From Candidatus Dechloromonas phosphoritropha (lineage in GTDB: Bacteria; Pseudomonadota; Gammaproteobacteria; Burkholderiales; Rhodocyclaceae): a stretch of 64,000 nt of DNA. Position numbers and translations under genes: made by a program. The stretch lies in contig JADKGN010000004.1 of assembly GCA_016722705.1 (NCBI GenBank), forward strand, positions 2,480,001 to 2,544,000, written 5' to 3'. The notes below the pieces were generated by a model, which was not told where the DNA came from, made no database searches, and was given only the letters and a program-made list of their open reading frames with translations. Positions 17,390 to 26,237 of the stretch are shown piece after piece. How positions within the stretch are numbered: position 1 is the stretch's first letter; each line of letters starts with the position of its first letter.

Positions 17390-17623
17390 TCACAGTAGTT
17401 GGTGTTCGGTGAGTTTCTTGCGCAAGGTGTTGCGATTGATGCCGAGCATCTCCGCGGCGGCGGTCTGGTTGTTGCCGGCCTTGGCGAGCACCACTTCGAG
17501 CATCGGCTTTTCGATACTCTTCAACACCATGTCATAGATAGCGGTGGGCTTTTCGCCGTCGAGGTCACGGAAATACTGCTCCAGCGAATCCGTAACGTAT
17601 TTCCCCAAATCATGTTGGCTCAT
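17390..17623 (-). CDS. fis: Fis family DNA-binding protein
   Basis: 77 residues. The C-terminal half is the Fis helix-turn-helix: PMLEVVLAKAGNNQTAAAEMLGINRNTLRKKL. The N-terminal part, YVTDSLEQYFRDLDG, is the flexible arm and dimerisation helix region. Fis bends DNA and is a global nucleoid regulator. It overlaps the dusB stop by four bases, the same dusB-fis pairing as in E. coli, and is followed by purH, suggesting growth-linked co-expression. Confidence 0.95.
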   Translation of the reverse strand: MSQHDLGKYVTDSLEQYFRDLDGEKPTAIYDMVLKSIEKPMLEVVLAKAGNNQTAAAEMLGINRNTLRKKLTEHQLL

Positions 17624-18636
17624 GCTGCCAACGCCTCCTCATTGTCGTATTTTAGAGTGTCGTTTTCTTCTGCCTGACGAATGAAGAAATCGTTCACTGC
17701 CCGCATCTGTTGGTCGACGCTGGGCAGCGTGTTCATTTCCTTGCGGAAGGCCGCCGAGCCGACCAGCCCCCTGGTGTACCAGGAGATATGCTTGCGGGCG
17801 ACCTTGAACCCCGTTTCCGGGCCGTAGAAAGCATAGAGGTCTTCGAGATGGGCCAGCAGGATACCGTGAATCTCTCTGACCTCGGCCGGCGGCAATTTCT
17901 CGCCGGTTTTCAGATAGTGCTCGATCTCACGGAACAGCCAGGGTCGCCCCTGGGCGGCGCGGCCGATCATGATGCCGTCGGCGTGGGTGGTGTCGAGCAC
18001 GTTTCTGGCCATTTCCGGCGTCGTGATGTCGCCGTTGGCGATGACCGGAATGCCTATCAATGTCTTGACCATGGCGATAGTGTCGTATTCGGCCTCGCCG
18101 CTGTATTGCTGGCAGCGCGTACGGCCGTGGATGGCGACGGCGCGGATGCCGGCCGATTCGGCGATGCGGGCGATGGTTGGCGCGTTGCGGTTGGTCAGAT
18201 TCCAGCCGGTACGGAATTTCAGCGTCACCGGGGTATCCGGGATGGCGCCGACGACGGCGTCGAGGATTTTGCCGACCAGTTGCTCGTCCTGCATCAGGGC
18301 CGAGCCGGCCATCACGTTGCAGATTTTCTTGGCCGGGCAGCCCATGTTGATGTCGATGATCTGGGCGCCGTTGTCCACGTTGTGGCGGGCAGCCTCGGCC
18401 ATCATTTGCGGGTCGGCACCTGCGATCTGCACCGAAATCGGCGCCACCTCGCCTTCGTGGTTGGCCCGGCGCAGCGTCTTCTTGCTGCCGTAGAGCAGCG
18501 AATTGCTGGTCACCATTTCGGATACCGCCAGCCCGGCGCCCATCTTCTTGCACAACTGGCGGAAAGGGCGATCCGTGACGCCGGCCATGGGGGCGACGAA
18601 CAGGTTGTTACGGAGCTGGAAACCGACGAAATCCAT
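17620..18636 (-). CDS. dusB: tRNA-dihydrouridine synthase B
   Basis: 338 residues. DusB is an FMN enzyme that reduces uridines in the tRNA D-loop. Motifs are the FMN-binding start FVAPMAGVTDRPFR, VSVQ-type strand APISVQIAGADP, the catalytic cysteine region INMGCPAKKICN, TLKFRTGW, AIHGRTRCQQYSGEA, VIANGDITTPE and GIMIGRAAQGRPWLFREI. Complete length. First gene of the dusB-fis-purH-purD series. The 69 bases upstream separate it from the broken prenyltransferase gene. Confidence 0.95.
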   Translation of the reverse strand: MDFVGFQLRNNLFVAPMAGVTDRPFRQLCKKMGAGLAVSEMVTSNSLLYGSKKTLRRANHEGEVAPISVQIAGADPQMMAEAARHNVDNGAQIIDINMGCPAKKICNVMAGSALMQDEQLVGKILDAVVGAIPDTPVTLKFRTGWNLTNRNAPTIARIAESAGIRAVAIHGRTRCQQYSGEAEYDTIAMVKTLIGIPVIANGDITTPEMARNVLDTTHADGIMIGRAAQGRPWLFREIEHYLKTGEKLPPAEVREIHGILLAHLEDLYAFYGPETGFKVARKHISWYTRGLVGSAAFRKEMNTLPSVDQQMRAVNDFFIRQAEENDTLKYDNEEALAA

Positions 18637-18705
18637 GGGCGCGCGGAGGAGACAGTGAAGCAGGGAAAGCCGCCGAGTTTACCCGAGTCGACGCCCGAAA
18701 AACAG

Positions 18706-19346
18706 TCAAATCGTGAACGCAAGGGCCAGCAGCAGGGCGAACACGAGTTGCAGGCCGGCGGTGGCGGCCAGGATGTTGTTGAAGATCGCGCCGGGAGCTT
18801 CGTGGCGCAAGCGCCGGTTCAGCCTGATGGCCAGCGGCAGCGCCAGCAGAGGCAGTACGGCAAGCCAGCCGAGGCCGCCGGCGAGCAGTGGCAACAGGGC
18901 GAAGGGCGCCAGCATCTCGGCGCTGTAGAGATGTCGGGTTGCCGGTCGGCCAAGCAGGACGGCCAGCGTGTTCTTGCCGTTGCGGGCGTCACCATCACGG
19001 TCGCGGTAGTTGTTGACGGTGATGACCGCCGCCGCATGGAGGCCGACCAGCGTTGCTGCGGTCAGCACAACCGGCGTCAGGGTCAGCGTCTGCAGGTAAT
19101 AGCTGCCGCCGACGGCGACCAGGCCGAAGAAGATAAAGACGAAGACTTCTCCGAGCGGCCGGTAGGCGATCGGCGCCGGACCGCCGGTGTAGGCCCAGCC
19201 GGCGGCGAGCGAGGCGGCCAGAGGACGCGGCCGCTGTCCTGCCAGGCAATGGCGGTCCCAGCCAGCACCGGCGACAGCGAGACCGAGAGCGTCTTCGGGC
19301 GGCAGGCGAGGAAGCAGGCGCGTAGCCGCCCTGCACTTACGGCCAA
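18706..19346 (-). pseudogene. MenA-like prenyltransferase, internal deletion and frameshift
   Basis: The N-terminal frame (from about 19346) reads RLRACFLACRPKTLSVSLSP and LAGTAIAWQDSGRVLWP, then similarity breaks. In the next frame it resumes as YTGGPAPIAYRPLGEVFVF, VVLTAATLVGLHAAAVITVN and NYRDRDGDARNGKNTLAVLL to the stop at 18706. This matches the UbiA/MenA family, which prenylates 1,4-dihydroxy-2-naphthoate. However, about 60-80 residues are missing, including the first Asp-rich Mg-prenyl-diphosphate motif (NDxxD), and the reading frame changes at the junction near 19205-19215. The gene should be inactive. It overlaps the ubiH stop region. Confidence 0.7.
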
Positions 19347-20482
19347 GCGCGGGCGCCCCAGATCATTCGCTTGGCGACGAAATGGCGGGCCGGAGGGAAA
19401 AGGTCGAGGGCGAGCAGGCCGAGGCCGCGGGCCAGCTTGAGCGGGCCGAAGTCGTTGGAGAAGGCGCGGACGATCTGGTCGGTGAACAATGCGCTGCCGT
19501 GGCGGTCGAGACGGCGGCTGGCCGCATATTTTTCCAGGCTGCTGCGGTCGACGCCGCTTTCGAGCAGTATTTCAGAGAGTTGCCAGGCGTCACGGAGGCC
19601 GAGGTTGAATCCCTGGCCGGAAACCGGATGCAGGGTTTGCGCCGTGTTGCCGATCCACACTTCGCTGCCCTTGACCAGCGCTTCGCGCATCCTCAGCGCG
19701 AGCGGGAAGCGGCTGCGCGGGCCAGGGTTGCTGAATGTCATGCGCGTGCCGAACTGGTTCTGCAGCGCGGCGGCGAAGGCGTCGTCGTCGAGCGCCAGCA
19801 CGGCATCGGCCTTGTCCGGCGGCAAGGTGAATACGACCGAGTATTCGTTACCAAGGGGCAGCAGGGCGAGCGGGCCGTCCCGCGTGAAGCGTTCCCAGGC
19901 GCGCTTGTTGTGGCCAGGTTGCGGGGTAATCTCAGCGATTACGGCGTGCTGGCCGTAATCGTTGACCTTGACCGCCGGGTCGTCGCCGGGGGTGCCTTCG
20001 GCGTGGACCAGCACCTTTGCGCAGATGGTACGCAAGGCGCCGGCATGGCGCAGGGCAACGCTGACGTGATCGTCGCCGTGGCTGATATCGACGATGTCGA
20101 CGGCATCGAGCAGGGCGTCAGCCGAGAGTTGCGCGGCGAGTTCGGCGGCGAGGTCGTGGTAGCGCACGACATAGCCGAGTGCCGGCAGGTCGTAGTCGGC
20201 GCAGTCGATGACGGTGCGGCCGAAACCGTCCTTTTGCGAGACGTGGATGGTCTCGATCGGCGTCACGGCGCGCGTCGGCCAGGCTCTGATCCGTTCCAGG
20301 AGTTGCCGGGCTCCGTGCGAGAGGGCGAGGGCGCGCGGGTCGCCCTGCTGGGCCTGTTGCGGTCGACGGTCCAAAAGCAGCGATTTCCGGCCACCGGCGG
20401 CGAGCGCCAGGTTCAGGGTCATGCCGACCGGGCCGGCGCCGATAATCAGAATGTCGATGTGCTCTGCGGCGTGCTCAGTCAT
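19337..20482 (-). CDS. ubiH: UbiH-family FAD-dependent hydroxylase
   Basis: 381 residues from ATG 20482, overlapping the pepP stop by 8 bases. Features of class A flavin monooxygenases: the FAD dinucleotide motif IDILIIGAGPVGMTLNLAL, the second glycine-rich region VWIGNTAQTLHPVSGQGFNLGLRD (GD-like motif), and FSNDFGPLKLARGLGLLALD near the C-terminus, which is typical of UbiH/VisC. These enzymes hydroxylate the aromatic ring of ubiquinone precursors. pepP-ubiH order is as in E. coli. I assign UbiH by context; UbiF/UbiM-type regioselectivity cannot be settled from sequence. Confidence 0.87.
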   Translation of the reverse strand: MTEHAAEHIDILIIGAGPVGMTLNLALAAGGRKSLLLDRRPQQAQQGDPRALALSHGARQLLERIRAWPTRAVTPIETIHVSQKDGFGRTVIDCADYDLPALGYVVRYHDLAAELAAQLSADALLDAVDIVDISHGDDHVSVALRHAGALRTICAKVLVHAEGTPGDDPAVKVNDYGQHAVIAEITPQPGHNKRAWERFTRDGPLALLPLGNEYSVVFTLPPDKADAVLALDDDAFAAALQNQFGTRMTFSNPGPRSRFPLALRMREALVKGSEVWIGNTAQTLHPVSGQGFNLGLRDAWQLSEILLESGVDRSSLEKYAASRRLDRHGSALFTDQIVRAFSNDFGPLKLARGLGLLALDLFPPARHFVAKRMIWGARAWP

Positions 20483-21773
20483 GACGCATGACCTCCTCGA
20501 TTTCGGCGATGGTTTTCGGGGCCGTCGTGAAGACGTGGCAGCCGGTTTCGCTGACCCGAACGTCATCCTCGATGCGGATGCCGACGCCGGCCAGCGCTAG
20601 CGGGATGTCGTCGGCGGGACGGATGTAGAGTCCGGGCTCGATGGTCAGCGTCATGCCCGGTTGCAATGTGGTCCACGCATCGCCGACCTTGTATTCGCCG
20701 GCATCGTGGACGTCGAGGCCGAGCCAGTGGCCGGTGCGGTGCATATAGAAGCGCTTGTAGTCGCCCTTGTCGATCAGGTTGTCGAGGTCGCCGGTCAGCA
20801 GTTTGAGGTCAACGAGGCCTTGGGTCAGCACGCGGACGGCGGCATCATGGCCTTCCATGAAGTGGCGGCCGGGGGCGGTGGCGGTAATGGCGGCGCATTG
20901 CGCGGCGAGGACGATCTCGTAGACATCCCTCTGCGGCGCGTTGAAGCGGCCGTTGACCGGGAAGGTCCGGGTGATGTCGGCGGCGTAGCCGTCGACTTCG
21001 CAGCCGGCGTCGATCAGGACCAGCGTGTGGTCGTTGAGCAGTTTGTCGTTCGCCACGTAGTGCAGCACGCAGGCGTTGGCGCCACTGGCGACGATCGGCG
21101 TGTAGGCGTGCGCATCGGCACCGCGCTTCCTGAATTCGTAGCTCAGTTCGGCTTCCAGTTCGTACTCGGCCATGCCGGGGCGGCAGGCGTGCATGGCGCG
21201 GGCGTGACCGGCGCTGGCAATGTCGGCCGAACGTTGCTGGATCTCGGCTTCGGCACTGTCCTTGACCAGGCGCATGGCATCGAGCTCGGCGCGCAGGTCA
21301 TGAATGACGCGTGGCGCCCGCTTGCCGGCCCGGGTCTGGGCGCGGACTTCGTTGAGCGCCTTGGCGATGCGGGTATCCCATGCAGTGTCGTGGCCGATGG
21401 CATGCCAAAGGGTGTCGCGGTCGACGAGAAATTCGGCCAGTTTTTTGTCGAGCAACTCGATTGCGTAGGCGGCGTCGAAGCCGAACGCCGTTTTCGCTGC
21501 TTTCGGGCCGTAGCGATAGCCATCCCAGATTTCGCGCTCTTCATGTTTTTCACGGCAGAAGAGGATGGATTTGGGGCGCTTGCCACCGACCAGCACGACC
21601 ACCGCTTCCGGCTCCGGGAAGCCGGTCAGATACCAGAAATAGCTGTCGAAGCGGTAGGGGTGATGGGCGTCGCGGTTGCGGATAACCTCGGGCGCTGTCG
21701 GCACGATGGCGACACCGTCGCCGATGGCTTTCAGGAGGCGCTTGCGGCGGGCGAGAAAGTGGGCGTGGGTCAT
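20475..21773 (-). CDS. pepP: Xaa-Pro aminopeptidase P
   Basis: 432 residues from ATG 21773, overlapping murU by ATGA. PepP releases N-terminal residues preceding proline. The N-terminal domain has RRKRLLKAIGDGVAIVPTAP and YRFDSYFWYLTGFPEPEAV. The pita-bread catalytic domain shows metal-binding residues in LVLIDAGCEVDGYAADITRT (two Asp), HRTGHWLGLDVHDAG (His), TIEPGLYI (Glu) and GVGIRIEDDVRV (Glu). Complete. Followed by ubiH on the same transcript. Confidence 0.96.
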   Translation of the reverse strand: MTHAHFLARRKRLLKAIGDGVAIVPTAPEVIRNRDAHHPYRFDSYFWYLTGFPEPEAVVVLVGGKRPKSILFCREKHEEREIWDGYRYGPKAAKTAFGFDAAYAIELLDKKLAEFLVDRDTLWHAIGHDTAWDTRIAKALNEVRAQTRAGKRAPRVIHDLRAELDAMRLVKDSAEAEIQQRSADIASAGHARAMHACRPGMAEYELEAELSYEFRKRGADAHAYTPIVASGANACVLHYVANDKLLNDHTLVLIDAGCEVDGYAADITRTFPVNGRFNAPQRDVYEIVLAAQCAAITATAPGRHFMEGHDAAVRVLTQGLVDLKLLTGDLDNLIDKGDYKRFYMHRTGHWLGLDVHDAGEYKVGDAWTTLQPGMTLTIEPGLYIRPADDIPLALAGVGIRIEDDVRVSETGCHVFTTAPKTIAEIEEVMRHD

Positions 21774-22480
21774 GTGTTCCGCAGTTCCTGATCCAGTGCG
21801 GCAAGGCGTTGCGGCGAGCCGACGTCGACCCAGCGGCCGGCGTGACGTTCCCCGGTCAGCGTGCCAGCGGCGATGGCAGCGGCGAGCAAGGGATAGAGCT
21901 TCATGACCGAGCCGCACGGCACATCGGCGAAGAAAGACGGCGAAAACACCGCGATACCGGCGTAGGTGAGTGTTTTCTCGCCCTGCGCGAAAATGATGCG
22001 ATGGCCGTCGAGGCTGAAATCGCCACCGGCGTGGTGCGCCGGATTGGCGACCATGACAAGGTGCGCGACTGGCTGCTTGCCTGCCGCGACCATAGAGTCA
22101 ACGGCTGGCCCTACGGTCACCCCGGAAAAACGGCCAAAATCGATGTCGCAATAGACGTCGCCATTGACCACGAGAAACGCCTCGTCGCCAAGCAGGGGCA
22201 GCGCGTTGGCGATGCCGCCCGCGGTTTCCAGCGCGCCTGGCGGTTCCGGCGAATAGCGGATTTTGAGACGCCACCGCGATCCGTCGCCGAGCGCTGCCTC
22301 GATCTTCTCGCCAAGGTGGGCGTGGTTGATGATGACCTCGGTGAATCCGGCCGCCGCCAGTCGTTCCAGATGCCAGGCGATGAGCGGTTTGCCGCCCACC
22401 GGTAGCAGCGGCTTGGGCGTGTGGTCGGTTAGCGGGCGCATGCGTTCGCCACGCCCGGCGGCGAGGACGAAGACTTTCAT
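21770..22480 (-). CDS. murU: N-acetylmuramate alpha-1-phosphate uridylyltransferase
   Basis: 236 residues. Nucleotidyltransferase signature KVFVLAAGRGERMRPLTDHTPKPLLPVGGKPL at the N-terminus, then VVNGDVYCDIDFG for metal binding, and the C-terminal GRWVDVGSPQRLAAL. MurU makes UDP-MurNAc from MurNAc-1-phosphate in the fosfomycin-bypassing cell-wall recycling route first described in Pseudomonas. The assignment rests on the pairing with amgK: the stop of amgK and the start of murU share a base (TGATG). Upstream of pepP. Confidence 0.9.
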   Translation of the reverse strand: MKVFVLAAGRGERMRPLTDHTPKPLLPVGGKPLIAWHLERLAAAGFTEVIINHAHLGEKIEAALGDGSRWRLKIRYSPEPPGALETAGGIANALPLLGDEAFLVVNGDVYCDIDFGRFSGVTVGPAVDSMVAAGKQPVAHLVMVANPAHHAGGDFSLDGHRIIFAQGEKTLTYAGIAVFSPSFFADVPCGSVMKLYPLLAAAIAAGTLTGERHAGRWVDVGSPQRLAALDQELRNT

Positions 22481-23493
22481 CAGAAGGTGTAGCCGACTTC
22501 CGCGCTCCTGCCATCCAGCGTGTCGAGCAGGATGAGCAACGGCTTGAGCGCGAGGTAGCGGCTCGCCGTCTTGCGCGCGTAGTTCATGAAACGCGGCAGA
22601 TCCTCGCTGTACTTGTCCTTGCCGTCGCGGTATTTCAGGCGGCAGAAGATGCCGAGCACCTTGAGGTGGCGCTGCAGGCCCATCAGTTCGTAGTCGCGCC
22701 AGAAATCGCCGAAGTCGGGGCGTACCGGCAATCCGGCGGCGCGCGCCTTTTCCCAGTAGCGGACGACCCAGTCGATTTCCTGCTCTTCGTCCCAGGAGAT
22801 GAAGGCGTCGCGAAACAGCGAGACAACGTCGTAGGCGATCGGGCCGTAGACCGCATCCTGAAAGTCGATGATGCCGGGCGTCAGTCTGGCTTCGCTTTCG
22901 ACCAGCATCAGGTTGCGCGGCATGAAATCACGGTGGGTGAACACCTTGGGCTGGGCCAGCGCCGAGTTGATCAGGAACCTGAAGCTCCGGTCGAGCATGA
23001 TTAATTCTTCGTTGCTCAGCTGGTAGCCGAGGTGGCGGCCGACGAACCACTCCGGGAAGAGGTCGAGCTCGCGACGGAGCAGCGTTGCGTCGCAGGGAGG
23101 CAGGGTGCTCGCGCTGGAGGATAGTTGCCACTTGACCAGAACGTCGAGAACCGGGCGCATCAGCATGTCGGCGAGGCCGAGGTCGGCGTTAAGGGCGTCG
23201 AGATAGCCGATGCGGCCGAGATCGGTAAGGACCAGGAAGCCGTTGGCGAGATCCTGATCAAGGACGCGCGGGGCGGCCAGCCCGGCCCTGGCGAGCAGGC
23301 CGGCGACGTGGATGAACGGCTTGCAATCCTCTTTCTCCGGCGGGGCGTCCATCAGTATGCGCGTACCGCCGTCGGGCCAGGTCAGCCGGAAATAGCGACG
23401 GAAACTGGCATCGGCCGAGGCGGGGGTGATCTCGACCGACTGATTCGGGAAGCGACTGGCAACCCAGTCGGTAACAAGTTGATCGCGCGACAT
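22480..23493 (-). CDS. amgK: MurNAc/GlcNAc anomeric kinase AmgK
   Basis: 337 residues with an aminoglycoside-phosphotransferase fold. The catalytic loop is VFTHRDFMPRNLML (HxD...N) and the metal site is GIIDFQDAVYGPIAYD. The start has SADASFRRYFRL, typical of AmgK. It phosphorylates the anomeric hydroxyl of MurNAc, feeding MurU. Divergent from lptD with about 100 bases between, so cell-wall recycling and LPS-export genes share a promoter region. Confidence 0.9.
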   Translation of the reverse strand: MSRDQLVTDWVASRFPNQSVEITPASADASFRRYFRLTWPDGGTRILMDAPPEKEDCKPFIHVAGLLARAGLAAPRVLDQDLANGFLVLTDLGRIGYLDALNADLGLADMLMRPVLDVLVKWQLSSSASTLPPCDATLLRRELDLFPEWFVGRHLGYQLSNEELIMLDRSFRFLINSALAQPKVFTHRDFMPRNLMLVESEARLTPGIIDFQDAVYGPIAYDVVSLFRDAFISWDEEQEIDWVVRYWEKARAAGLPVRPDFGDFWRDYELMGLQRHLKVLGIFCRLKYRDGKDKYSEDLPRFMNYARKTASRYLALKPLLILLDTLDGRSAEVGYTF

Positions 23494-23591
23494 CAGGATG
23501 GCCGACGGTTCGTTGTAAAATGGCCAATTTTAACACTCGGTCGCCGTCCCTCTCGGCGCACATCACATCGACTCCTCCATTTTCCTGTCAG

Positions 23592-26237
23592 ATGCCTGAT
23601 CCGGTCCGTAATCCGCTTGCCTATGTTGCGTGCTGCATGTTCGCCGCGGTGTCGGCCGGGCATGCGGCCGAGGATGCCGGCAGCGTGCAGCTGGCTGCCG
23701 CCAGCGTCCGAAAAGACGCGCCGGCGAGCCGTGACCCGGTGCCTGGCGGCGGCGATGCGCTTGGCGATGATCTTCCACTGCGCCTGCGCGGCGAGCGCCG
23801 GTTCAATGTGCTGGGCGGCAAGAAGAAGCCGGTCATGCCGGAGGTCGGGATCCCGTATGCGTTCGAGCCGAAGAAGAATGACGACTATCCGCTGTTCGTC
23901 ATCGCCGACCACCTCGAAGGGCGCACCGATGACGTGGCCGTGGCGACAGGCGATGTCGAGCTGCGCAAGGCGGGCACCCAGTTCTACGGGGACAAGGTCA
24001 TCTACTGGCCGCTCGATGACGAAGTGGACGCGACCGGCAACGTGCGCATGCTTCAGGAAGGCACCGAGTTCACCGCGCCGCATGTCCGCATGAAGATGTC
24101 CGAACAGATCGGCTTTGCCGAGGATGCCGACTATCTGATCGTCAAGCAGGTTCCCAGTCGCTTCTATTCCAAGCAGAAACTGGTGCCGGTCGTCACGGTC
24201 GCCAGTTCGAATGCCATAATTACCAACACGCCGATGATGCTGCGGGTTCCCGACAACTACGGGCTGCCGACCACGGCGCCACACACCCGCCCCTCGCTGG
24301 CCAGCGGAACGGCCGAGCGGGCGGAGTTTGAGGGCGAAAACCAGATAACTCTCTTCGATAGCACGTTCTCGACCTGCAAGCCGGGAGACAGGGACTGGTA
24401 CGTGCGCGCGTCCGAAATGCACCTCGATTACGACCGCGAGGTCGGCACAGCGAAGAATGCGACGATGTGGTTCAAGGATGTTCCGATCTTTTATTCGCCG
24501 GTGGCCACTTTCGCCCTGAATCACCAGCGGCAATCGGGGTTCCTGCATCCGTTCCTGGCAACCTCGTCGCGCAGCGGTCTGGATCTGACGGTTCCGTATT
24601 ACTGGAACATCGCTCCGAATTACGACGCGACGCTCTATCCGCGCTACATGAGCAAGCGCGGCCTGCAACTGGGCGCCGAAGTGCGCTACTGGGATTTCAA
24701 CAGCGGTGTTCCAGGTGATCCCAACGCCTACAAGGTGGAGTACATGCCGCATGACCAGGAGGCCGACCGCGAGCGCTACGCCTACCAGATCAAGCACCAG
24801 CAGAACCTCGGCCAAGGGGTTTCCGCAGTGGTCAACTACAACCGCGTGTCGGACAGTTTCTACTGGCAGGACACGTCCTCGCGCCTGTTTCAGACCTCAC
24901 AGGTGCAGTTGCCACAGCAGTTCCTAATCGGCTATACGCCGGTGCCCTGGCTGCAGACCAACACGCAGGTCCTGCGCTATCAGACGCTGCAGACCGATCC
25001 CAAGAATCCGGTGTTGCCACCGTACTTCCTTGAGCCGCAGGTCAATCTCATCGGCTTCAAGCCCGACCTGCTGGGCACCGACTTTGCCCTGATCGGCCAG
25101 TATTCGCGCTTTACCCATCCCGATGCCAACCGGCTGCTGAGTGATCTGCGGCCGCAGGGTGACCGCATGGTGCTCTACCCGCAGGTTTCGCTGCCGATCG
25201 TGCATCCTGCGTTCACCTTTATTCCCAAGATCGGCGTCAGCGCGACCCAGTATTCGCTCAACAATCTGGTTCCGGGTGCGGATTCGAGCGTCTCGCGGGT
25301 CCTTCCCATCTTCTCCGTCGACTCCAGCGTGATCTTCGAGCGCGAAACCAGTCTGCTCGACAACGCCTTCATCCAGACCCTGGAACCGCGGCTCTATTAC
25401 GTGAACATTCCGTACAAGGATCAGACCAAAATTCCGCTGTTCGATACGGCGCAGGCGGACTTCAACTTCGCCCAGATCTTTTCCGAGAATCGCTACAGCG
25501 GCTTCGATCGCATCAACGATGCCAACCAGCTCACCGCAGCGGTGGTCACGCGCTTTCTTGACGGAAACACCGGAGCCGAGCGCTTCAAGGCCATGGTCGG
25601 ACAGCGATATTACTTCAGCCCGAGCCGGGTGACGCTGAACTACACGCCGCTCGGGTCGACCGTCATTCCGGTAGGCAATCAGGCGCAGGGCTATTCCGAT
25701 TTCCTTGCGGCTTTCAGCGGACTGGTGCTACCCAAGACCTATGCCGATTTTGCCGTGGACTACAATTTCCGTGACAGCCTGGCCGAACGTGTCTCCGCTG
25801 GCGTCCGTTTCCAGCCCGAACTGGCCAAGGTGATCAGCGCCAGCTATCGTTATACTCGTGACCCCAACTTCAATGTGGCGCAGGTCGACCAGGTCGACAT
25901 CGCCGGCCAGTGGCCGCTGACCAATCGTCTGTATGCGGTGGGGCGCTTCAACTGGTCATTCCTCGGCAAGCAGACGGTCGCCAACACCTCGCCCGGCGGT
26001 CAGTTGCTGGAGGCCATCGCCGGCCTCGAATACAATGCCGGCTGTTGGACGACCCGGATCGTCGCGCAACGCCTGGCGGCGATATCGGGTTCGCCCAACA
26101 ACGTCCTCTTCCTGCAACTCGAATTCAACGATTTTGCCAGCGTCGGAACGGATCCGATCAGTCTCCTGCGCCGCTCCATCCCCGGCTACGGCAAGACCAA
26201 CGAACTGACCTCCAGCAGCCTGCTCACGACACAATGA
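23592..26237 (+). CDS. lptD: LPS-assembly outer-membrane protein LptD
   Basis: 881 residues from ATG 23592, which gives a signal peptide ending near SAGHAAED; the frame is open from 23520. LptD forms the barrel that inserts LPS into the outer leaflet with LptE. The N-terminal jellyroll (OstA-like) shows LFVIADHLEGRTDDVAVATG and DVELRKAGTQFYGDKVIYWP. Then WYVRASEMHLDYDREVGTAK and the barrel with PYYWNIAPNYDATLYPRYMS follow. Cysteines in TFSTCKPGD and YNAGCWTTRIV are the sort that form the maturation disulfides. First gene of lptD-surA-pdxA-rsmA. Confidence 0.95.
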   Translation: MPDPVRNPLAYVACCMFAAVSAGHAAEDAGSVQLAAASVRKDAPASRDPVPGGGDALGDDLPLRLRGERRFNVLGGKKKPVMPEVGIPYAFEPKKNDDYPLFVIADHLEGRTDDVAVATGDVELRKAGTQFYGDKVIYWPLDDEVDATGNVRMLQEGTEFTAPHVRMKMSEQIGFAEDADYLIVKQVPSRFYSKQKLVPVVTVASSNAIITNTPMMLRVPDNYGLPTTAPHTRPSLASGTAERAEFEGENQITLFDSTFSTCKPGDRDWYVRASEMHLDYDREVGTAKNATMWFKDVPIFYSPVATFALNHQRQSGFLHPFLATSSRSGLDLTVPYYWNIAPNYDATLYPRYMSKRGLQLGAEVRYWDFNSGVPGDPNAYKVEYMPHDQEADRERYAYQIKHQQNLGQGVSAVVNYNRVSDSFYWQDTSSRLFQTSQVQLPQQFLIGYTPVPWLQTNTQVLRYQTLQTDPKNPVLPPYFLEPQVNLIGFKPDLLGTDFALIGQYSRFTHPDANRLLSDLRPQGDRMVLYPQVSLPIVHPAFTFIPKIGVSATQYSLNNLVPGADSSVSRVLPIFSVDSSVIFERETSLLDNAFIQTLEPRLYYVNIPYKDQTKIPLFDTAQADFNFAQIFSENRYSGFDRINDANQLTAAVVTRFLDGNTGAERFKAMVGQRYYFSPSRVTLNYTPLGSTVIPVGNQAQGYSDFLAAFSGLVLPKTYADFAVDYNFRDSLAERVSAGVRFQPELAKVISASYRYTRDPNFNVAQVDQVDIAGQWPLTNRLYAVGRFNWSFLGKQTVANTSPGGQLLEAIAGLEYNAGCWTTRIVAQRLAAISGSPNNVLFLQLEFNDFASVGTDPISLLRRSIPGYGKTNELTSSSLLTTQ

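Noticed and set aside
17390..18636. Possible tRNA or rRNA genes near dusB/fis
   Set aside because: No T-arm consensus or CCA-ended cloverleaf visible here or elsewhere in the window.
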